Positions 54,602-64,000 of a DNA stretch of 64,000 nt are shown here, in pieces. The notes beneath the pieces were generated by a model. The model saw only the letters and a program-made list of their open reading frames with translations. It did no database searches and had not been told where the DNA came from. How positions within the stretch are numbered: position 1 is the first letter of the stretch; every line of letters begins with the position of its first letter. The stretch spans positions 22,041,943 through 22,105,942 of the forward strand of contig OZ021727.1 in assembly GCA_963978545.1 (NCBI GenBank). The letters run 5' to 3'. This DNA comes from Linyphia triangularis (taxonomy: Eukaryota > Arthropoda > Arachnida > Araneae > Linyphiidae). Position numbers and translations under genes: made by a program.

Positions 54602-55170
54602 CAGGATGGTCATAAAGAAACTTTGGCGGTATATGGAGCTCTAGCAATCGTTATGTTAAACAGATCGAGGTAAGATTTCAGGTATAGTTATTCAGAGGTA
54701 TGAGCTAGAGATTCTGAGAACGGCAACAAAATTACACTCACGGTTACGGTTGTAGGTACAGAAACTCGAAATGTTCGAATGGCAACTTCTCCCCGACGAA
54801 AAATTCTCAGCTCATGCGAAAACCGGAACAGAACATATATATAACAGAAAACGGACGAGTTACGCACTCATAAAAAACAGCTCTGCGAATGGTCAACAAA
54901 AACACGATTGGAGTTCATGAAGGAAATTTGCTCATGACAGAGGCAAGACACCTATCACAGAATGTTGCTGTTTTGTGCTTGCATAATGCATCCGTTTTTA
55001 GTGATACACTTACCGCTCCAACGCTTTTTATAGCTATCGAATGCGCTGAGCATCTTGCTTTTGAAAAAAATGGGTAAAAAATTTCGAGTTTCTGTACCTA
55101 TAACCGTAACCGTGAGTGCCATTTTGTTGCGGTTCTCAGAATATCATGCTCATACCTCTTAATAACTATA
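54602..55170. mobile_element. Non-autonomous element with about 90-bp inverted repeats
   Basis: The left repeat (about 54675-54770: TATAGTTATTCAGAGGTATG, TCACGGTTACGGTTGTAGGT, ACAGAAACTCGAAAT) is inverted at 55085-55175 (ATTTCGAGTTTCTGTACCTA, TAACCGTAACCGTGAGTG, CATACCTCTTAATAACTATA). An outer left tip CAGGATGGTCATAAAGAAAC following TA has no partner, so the right tip is lost. A 62-codon frame in the middle is not recognised. Confidence 0.78.
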
Positions 55171-57798
55171 CTTGTGTATATCAATTAGTATTTCTCATTT
55201 ATTTTTAAAATCCTTTAATCAAGAACATAAAAAAAAAATCATAATATTTAGTTTTTGATTATCGACTGAAGAATTATTTACTTATCCCATTAATTGACTC
55301 ATTACCCTCTAATTTGGTAAACTAAATAACTTGTTATGATACAGAACATTTTATTAAAAACTCATTAAAATCAAATAGTTTTCTTTAATATCTAAATTTG
55401 TAGCATTCGTAATAAAGTTTCTCGTAAGATATTGAAATCAAATATACATCATTCAAAGGAGGAGAACATTTAAAAAAAAAAAAAAAAAAAAAAATTGTGA
55501 TCGGTAAATCATTAAAAAGTTATGCCTGAAGTATTTTGCCAAATTGGGCTTGCGAATGTATAAGTCGTAATGTTAAATTAGTAGTTTTTTCACATATCCA
55601 ACAAACAATCCAAATATTTTTAAATGCAATTTCACAGTAGATGCATAATTCAATGCAATATGTATTTTATTCGATACGTGTTTAATATGGATGATACAGT
55701 ATATTACGCATAAATCTAATAATTAAAATATTAGGTTGCGTATTATGTGTTTAACATCAATATTGGAAAACATTGCTAATTGATGGTATTTTCTCTTCAA
55801 GTATATTTTTTAATAATGCAGTTAATAATAAGGAGAATTTATCCCTCATAAGTAAGATAAACCTAATATTATTGTTACTGTAACACAATGATGTTGCACA
55901 TCCAACAAATTATTGAATTCCAACACTTTCTTAAAATATGAATGCTCTCTGCTTGCACAAACATTCAATTGTGATGAATATTTTTTAGAATGCAATACTA
56001 TTCTAAAAGCAACAAAATTTCAATATCATTGTACACAAAAAACCATACTCTGCAAGCTCTACTTTCAAATAAGAGTAGACATGACAGTAGTTGTGAAGAA
56101 AGGCTTAGTCATCTTTCTATTGGGAGCATCCAGGTTTTATACCTTTCGAGGCATACATTTTCAGTAACAAATCTCTCAGAAGGCGTTATCTCGAATATTC
56201 TACAATTTTAATTATGTTTCGGAGCAATAAGTTAAGAAGATCTTGAGTTCAATAAAGTCTAAATCTTTCAACTAATTGATACCAAATTCTAATACTTATA
56301 ATAAACATTATCACGATATGAATAAGATGAACTGTTTTATTTTCTTTCTCTTCGAATAATATAAATATCAACGAACAGTAGATAAACCGATAAATCTATA
56401 ATAATGCTATAAAATTATGTATGTTTTTTTGTTTTTGTTTTTTTGTTTTTTTTGTAGAGAAACGATTAAATTTAATACTAATATTCTGTTACGGATTGTT
56501 TCCCAAGTTTTTACTTATTACCAATTATTTGTTTGATATAAATGGATAAAAAAATAACATGCTGAAATGAAATGATGTATAATACAGTGTTATTCTGAGG
56601 CGGATAAGTTAAGGAAAATTATTAATACTGAAATTTAATTAGTTATTTAATCTAAATTAACCTACTATTACAAAGGGCCTCAAATTAGGAGCCATGCCTC
56701 CACTTCTCCATTTTTTCGAATTTATTTTTCATATCTCTAAAAATATACAACAAAAAAAAATCAATTTCATCCATTTCTCATTTAAAATCAATAAATAAAA
56801 TATACATTGCCTCTTTCTCTCGGATTATTAAATGTCACATAATGTAAACATGAATAACAAAAGAGCGAAACTTTCCCTTTCAATGTCACAACTTGAATGC
56901 AACACCTGTTTCATTAATTTCACATTCTTATTCCCGAAGAATTACGCCCGATATTTCCTCCAAGTTCAGTATTAATTAACTATCCTTCCCATTCCCCCGA
57001 GAAGACAAATTACAACCTTTAACGACATCCAAAATTGTATTAATTAGAAGAACCTTGCGAGTTGATCAGCATCCAAAAGAAGTCCTTTTGTAACCACTAG
57101 TTGAACATCGGATTAAAGAGAGGAGTAATTGATTTCGAAGAGGATTCGGGAAATGAGAGAGATCTTAATTTCCTCGCTTAGAAGCATCTTATAAGTTCCT
57201 TTATTCAAAGAAGGTGTTTTCTAGATTGTATACTTCGATAATCCCAGTCATTGATGGATTTGGAATTGTTATTCGTGTGAAGAGTTGGATGTGGTTTTCA
57301 TGAATAATGAAATACAAAGAAGTAAAGATATTAGGAGGAGTCATAGTTTAAGAACGCCAAAATATAAATTTTGAGATTAATATTGAAAAAACAAATTTGA
57401 ATCCGACGGTCCAATAAGTTTTATTCTCGCTAAATTAAAAGTTTTTTTTTTTTTTCACATTTAAAAAAAAAGTGTTGTGCATCCAATTTCTATTACCGTT
57501 TTCAACTTTAACAGCCAATATCTCCAAACGCAATTTAGGAGACGTAAGGAACAATTACTCAAAAAACTTTTAAAGATAAATGCCCAAAATCTTTACCATG
57601 TATTATTACATATGTATTGCAACGTGAATGTAGCATTTTTTAATATTTTCGAAATTAAAGATTTTATATAGTTTTTTTGCCACCAAAAATTACAATTTTT
57701 AAAAATTCTATAGAATGTCAGATATTTTTTTTTCTTTCAAAAAACTAAACAAAGTATTTAAAACTGCTGCTCTTAAATCGTGTATATATTAGTAAGAA
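55171..57798. other. Nothing recognised
   Basis: AT-rich; poly-A at 55470-55493. Overlapping frames at 55913-56211 resemble no family I know. Confidence 0.45.
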
Positions 57799-57848
57799 GG
57801 TTCTTTAATAGTTTTATGTTCTTTAATAGTTTTATGTTCTTTAATAGG
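57799..57848. repeat. 19-bp tandem repeat, about 2.6 copies
   Basis: GTTCTTTAATAGTTTTAT repeated head to tail. Confidence 0.85.
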
Positions 57849-57922
57849 CAATTATCTTTAATAGTTTTGAGAAAATGTTCCCTATGTCTCCCAAATTGCT
57901 TTTTGAGATATGGTCCATTAAA

Positions 57923-59506
<1,584 letters not shown>

Positions 59507-59712
59507 CAAGTGATGGCTTTGTGGTTGACACTCTGGCTTCGCATACCAAAGATGCCAGGTTCGAATCTCGGGTTAGACATTGACATCCGTTGTGTTTCCG
59601 AATCATCGTCAAGGCGTAGGCCTCGACCTTATTAGTCGTCAATATGCATAAAAATAGTTCATTGAGGGTACCGAACAACTCTATCGATTCGTTTGTACGA
59701 AATAATTAAAAA
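59507..59712 (+). mobile_element. tRNA-derived SINE, copy 2
   Basis: Head GATGGCTTTGTGGTTGACAC, TCTGGCTTCGCATACCAAAG (CGC at the anticodon position) and B box GGTTCGAATCTCGG. The body TTAGTCGTCAATATGCAT, AAAAATAGTTCATTGAGG aligns with copy 1 across its full length of about 195 bp. The 3' end is AT-rich (AAATAATTAAAAATAATAAT). Confidence 0.82.
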
Positions 59713-62469
59713 TAATAATTGTAAATTAACATTTTTCTACTTTTGTATCAGTGGTTATAAAATTAAATGTTATGAAAGTCCTGTAACATCCAATACTTAA
59801 ATAGTTAATAAGCACACAAAAAGCTAAAACTTAATCATAACTTTTCCCGTACATTCGACGCAGGAACTGAATGTATATACTCCAACATGAAACCAATTAT
59901 ATTAAACAGTCATTATGAGTTAGCAAATTTAACTCAAAACTGATCATAATTATTTTCAGTTAATTAATTTATGGTCCTTAACTCGAAAATAATAAATTCA
60001 TTTCCCAAATATTTTCAAACTTTGGCGAATTCCAGGAACATTAATTAAATAACCCTCCTCGGTAAATCTCATTAATAATAAACATAACCTGATTTCAACT
60101 TTTAAACCTTTTCATAGTACAAGTTTTAGGATAGGAGTTATAAAGCTGGACGAATGTGAATAGTTTAGCGGCTTTAAACTGATAAATAATGACTCGTTGA
60201 AAAATGTATTTTTAGGATGGTATGGTTATAGCGTTGCATATTTTCCAGTTTGGAGAGTTTCCTTTATCACATAAAAGCCATTATGCACTCTTTAAAACTC
60301 TGAAAATGAACCCAAAGGCAAAAGAGAGATTAAAGCGAGATCACAAAGGAAACAAAATAAAAAGAGGCGTAACATCCGGGCTCCGTGTAACTACAATGAA
60401 CCTAGATTTTATTTTATAAAAGGTTTGTAATATATAACATGATTAGTTTGGATAAGTAATTTTGAGTCCGAAGCTTAAAAGGTTAGAAAAATAATGAGAG
60501 GTTGAATGTGAGATTTGAAAATGTAGGTGATCATTTGTGTTGTATTTCTAGATTAGAAGAGAAAACTATTCTTCAAAATATTAACTAACACATTATAAAA
60601 ACACACATTATAAAAATATATAACACATTATAAAAAATAATAATAATTATAATAATCTTTCGAATATCACAAATCTCTTTGTAATAAACTGGATCTATTA
60701 ATCGTTTAAAAACTAAATAAACAAAATTATAAAACTATGTGGTGCCTTTAAAAAATTATAATTCTTAAAAGAAATTTAAACGTATTTATAAATAGACACT
60801 AAGTAATTAAATCCAAGATGGTTATTGTTAAATTAAAACATATTATTAAACATATATTTAAATGCAAGTGTTCGTTTATTATAATGATGAATAACTGCAG
60901 AACGCGTGAGTAAGAAATACCCATTTGAAAATTTGTTTAATTCTTACATATGTTGAAAAATATGAAAACTAAGATTACTAATTCTTAATTTTCGTATGTG
61001 TTTTTGGTAGATATTTAGCGAAATAAGGTTCAGTTATACTTTTTTTTTATCTTTCTTATTTTCTTATCTCTTATACCAATTATTAATTTTCTTTTATCAT
61101 CTTTTTTCTGCATTTAGTAGTTAGTAAAGGTGAAGTGACTTAGTACATTGCTACACTAATCTTCAACAACCAGTCATTAAATAAGTCTATTCTTAGACCA
61201 TTACCAATCCAGAATTGTGATTTGTCTGACGAACTTGATTTATTATCCATAGCTTCAAAATTGTCTCAGTGTAATGAGAGATATCTTAATGACTTTAGGA
61301 AGCAGGAAGTCATAGTAGAGTAGGGTGAAATCTGCTTTCTTGATTTTTATCAAGGAATGTTCATACATTTTACCTAGTTCATATATTTAGGAGATTACAA
61401 AGAGTTCAAACAATTCCAATGTCACGCAATACATTCATCAGGTCTCTCTAATAACGCCCAGAACAATCTCGACAAGTTTTGGTTAACATCAATCACTTTA
61501 AAACAGTAATTGATTTATGTGTAACGAATCTTGGAAGGCCTTTATATCTACTACTGCAAATTCGTTAAGAAAATAATAAATATGTATTACAGTAAAAAAA
61601 TGATAAAGTAGTAAAATATAACTTTGTCTTAAACTGTAACGTTACATTAAAATGTAACATAGTGAATTTAAACTTAATAAACTACTGGATTATAAAAAGT
61701 AAAAAATTACGTGTTAAGTTAATTTAAGGAAAAATTAAATTTAACTGAAACAAAAATATATAAAATTCAATTTTAACATTTAAACAATGCTTTCTCCATG
61801 CAAAATATTTATTTAAATAGGAATTTTATAAATTAATTTTATATTTAACACATATTTAAAATAAGTAGAAACAAGAAAAATATTTTGAACCTTATGTTGA
61901 AATTGAAATTGAAATTACTCAATAAAGTTTCGATGCAACATTTAAGCATAAACTATTTTTTACGCGTTGATTGAATCATACATATTTATTACAATTTTTA
62001 GTATAAAATGACAAAATACAACAGGAGAAACCTTTTTTTTTTTCATAATTTCTTTATTTAAATAACGTAGATTGAATATCTTAGAATACAGTATGCAATC
62101 ATAGAGATACAAAATATATTTTGTCACAAAATTGAATTTTAAATTTTCTCAATCGTATATGATATCTAACAGGCCGTTATAAGAAGGAACGTTTTGAAAT
62201 TCAATTACTTTTGAGACCATTTTTCAAAAAACTGCAAGTGAAAGAAAATTTTATTTCTATATAAAAACTGAAAATGTTCAAAAATTGAAGTTTACTATAC
62301 CTGGTTTAATTTTATTTTTAATTTAGAGGAAAAGATTATTTTTTCCATATGCCTCATAACCTTGATTACATTTTGTTTCATATAATATTTAATGAGGTTA
62401 CATTTTGATGCATTGTTTAGTTTTCCTTTTAAAAAAGCCTATATGAAACCATACAAAGTTACATATTTT
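59713..62469. other. Nothing recognised
   Basis: AT-rich; a 65-codon frame at 60222-60419 is rich in Lys and Arg but not recognised. Confidence 0.45.
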
Positions 62470-63040
62470 TAAATAGTTTATATTAACTTCGATTTTATGT
62501 GTGTGTAGGTGGGTGGTTGTATATGTCGATGGCAGAAAAATCTGCGCAGGACTAATTAACCTTCTTACCATCAACCAATCGGGCTGAAACTTGGCAGATA
62601 GATTCAATGTCAATTAAAATGCATTCCATTAATTTTTGGGGCTCTCACTAAAAGGTGTCTTTTACGAAATACTAATAAACCAACTTGCCGTCATACAATC
62701 GCGCTAAAATAGCATTTAACCAACCATTGAAGAATCTCTTTCTTGTTGCCAAATTTTTTTTAATAAATAAAAAATAAAATGGTTTTAATTAGTATAAATA
62801 AAAAATATTTGTATGTGAGTGCATAAATTAGCATTCATTTTAATAGATCAATTTTGAAACGTAGTTTGCCGCACATTTTGCTGATAGAAATGTTTTTGAT
62901 ATTTAAAATTAGATGCTAACACCAAACACACTCTGTTTGCAGAATCAGCGCTGTGTTAATGAATATAAAAATTGGCGATGCATATAAAGGATTTATATTA
63001 AAAACTTTGTTTTTATGGGTTATATTTTTAGAAATGAATT
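62470..63040 (+). repeat. Interspersed repeat R3, copy 2
   Basis: ATTAACTTCGATTTTATGTG, CCAATCGGGCTGAAACTTGG, CAGATAGATTCAATGTC, ATAGCATTTAACCAACCATT, TTAAAATTAGATGC and ATAAAGGATTTATATTA follow the same order as in 8290-8870. Confidence 0.85.
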
Positions 63041-63229
63041 CAAAAAGATATGGGTCTCAAAATTTATCCATTCAAAAACTAGCTTATAAAAAACAAAGTC
63101 TTTGTTATAAATGCATTTCCTCTTTTGTATAAAAGTGCGATTTATTTAAGCTATATTTAGCTCAAATCGACTTTTTATAGATTGTGACTATTGATTCCGT
63201 GCCATTCGACTAACTTTTTTATTTCCCAA

Positions 63230-63660
63230 AATTCGATAAAATGCACGAGTCTATCAGTCAAGTTTCGGTTCATTTGGATAACGGCAAATGAGTTAATTAT
63301 GAATGCAAAAATTTAAACAAAATCAAAGTTAATATAAAGGATTTAAAATCATACAAGGGTAGGTTTATTTTATTATATTTTTTAAAGCTTAACATGAGAA
63401 TATTTCGGTCGTTAAATATTGCCAATATGATTACCATGCTTGAATAATGCTTGGTATCTGGATATGACGTAAGACAATAAAAACGTGTGTAAAACGGCCT
63501 TTTACTGACAGCCCAAAGACTTGATAATGAATTGACATGGACAACGAGTCTATCTGTTAAGTTTTATCTTGGTGAAATGACGGTAAGTTAGTTAATTAGC
63601 CTTCCAAAGATTTACAAGCAGTCAAAATCGAAGTTAATATAAAGGATTTAAAAGGAAACT
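63230..63660 (-). repeat. Interspersed repeat R3, two inverted partial units
   Basis: ACGAGTCTATCAGTCAAGTT with CAAAGTTAATATAAAGGATT (63245-63350) and CGAGTCTATCTGTTAAGTTT with CGAAGTTAATATAAAGGATT (63547-63650) are reverse complements of the R3 core (AATCCTTTATATTAACTTCG to GATAGATTCG). They face copy 2. Confidence 0.78.
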
Positions 63661-64000
63661 AATTTAATTTTGATAGATTTTGCATCAGTTTATCTCCAAA
63701 TAATATTATATTTTAGACTTAATGTTATTTATAATTTCGCAAGAGTGAAAATTCTGCTCCATTCATCACTTCTACGTGATTTTATCTTTTAGTAATTGAT
63801 AACTGAACGGTAATTTTGCATTTCAATGATCAATTAAAAGAAAAAGAGATTAAAACTTAAATAGATATATTATAAGAAAATAGATTAAGTTAAAACTCTT
63901 TGTTTATGTACTGACTATAATACACTGGAAATGGTAACTTTAAATAGTTTAAACTATTAGTACATATTAATTTAAATGTAAATAATAAAAAAATTATTTG
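63661..64000. other. Nothing recognised
   Basis: AT-rich window end. Confidence 0.45.

Noticed and set aside
59507..59580. Functional tRNA-Ala gene
   Set aside because: The A-box and B-box text is tRNA-like, but no paired acceptor stem is visible and the sequence continues into a shared SINE body.

Overview
The window is AT-rich eukaryotic DNA (roughly 70% A+T by eye) and reads as an arthropod nuclear genome. I lean towards a chelicerate such as a spider because of the transposon types and long repeat-filled introns, but nothing here fixes the species. It contains one confidently recognised protein-coding gene, on the minus strand: TMTC3, an ER-membrane O-mannosyltransferase with C-terminal TPR repeats. 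I reconstructed 19 consecutive coding exons from 43498 down to 13834. All have canonical GT/AG junctions and continuous phase, and they encode 857 residues that follow the vertebrate TMTC3 order from the first transmembrane segment to the last TPR. Only a short first coding exon with the start codon is missing; it should lie upstream, above 43500.

Layout. 1-13833 is the 3' flank: microsatellites, interspersed repeat families (called R1, R2 and R3 here), small inverted-repeat elements and an internally deleted mariner. 13834-43498 is TMTC3. Its introns hold a near-intact mariner-like element with 158-bp inverted repeats (37819-39404), a decayed Tc1/mariner copy (39709-40478), a fold-back element made of two transposon 3' ends (16258-16781), R1 and R2 copies, a LINE fragment, a 52-bp perfect palindrome and very long (TA)n and (TTTA)n arrays. 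43499-64000 is the 5' flank or first intron: several MITEs, two copies of a tRNA-derived SINE, a nested palindrome built around (TA)n tracts, and R1, R2 and R3 copies.

The window holds one host gene plus mobile and simple-sequence DNA, with no operon or gene cluster. I found no convincing undescribed multi-gene system. The items most worth a second look are the mariner-like element with a long D-D spacing, the SINE family, the R2 repeat with a terminal stem-loop, and the palindromic structures.
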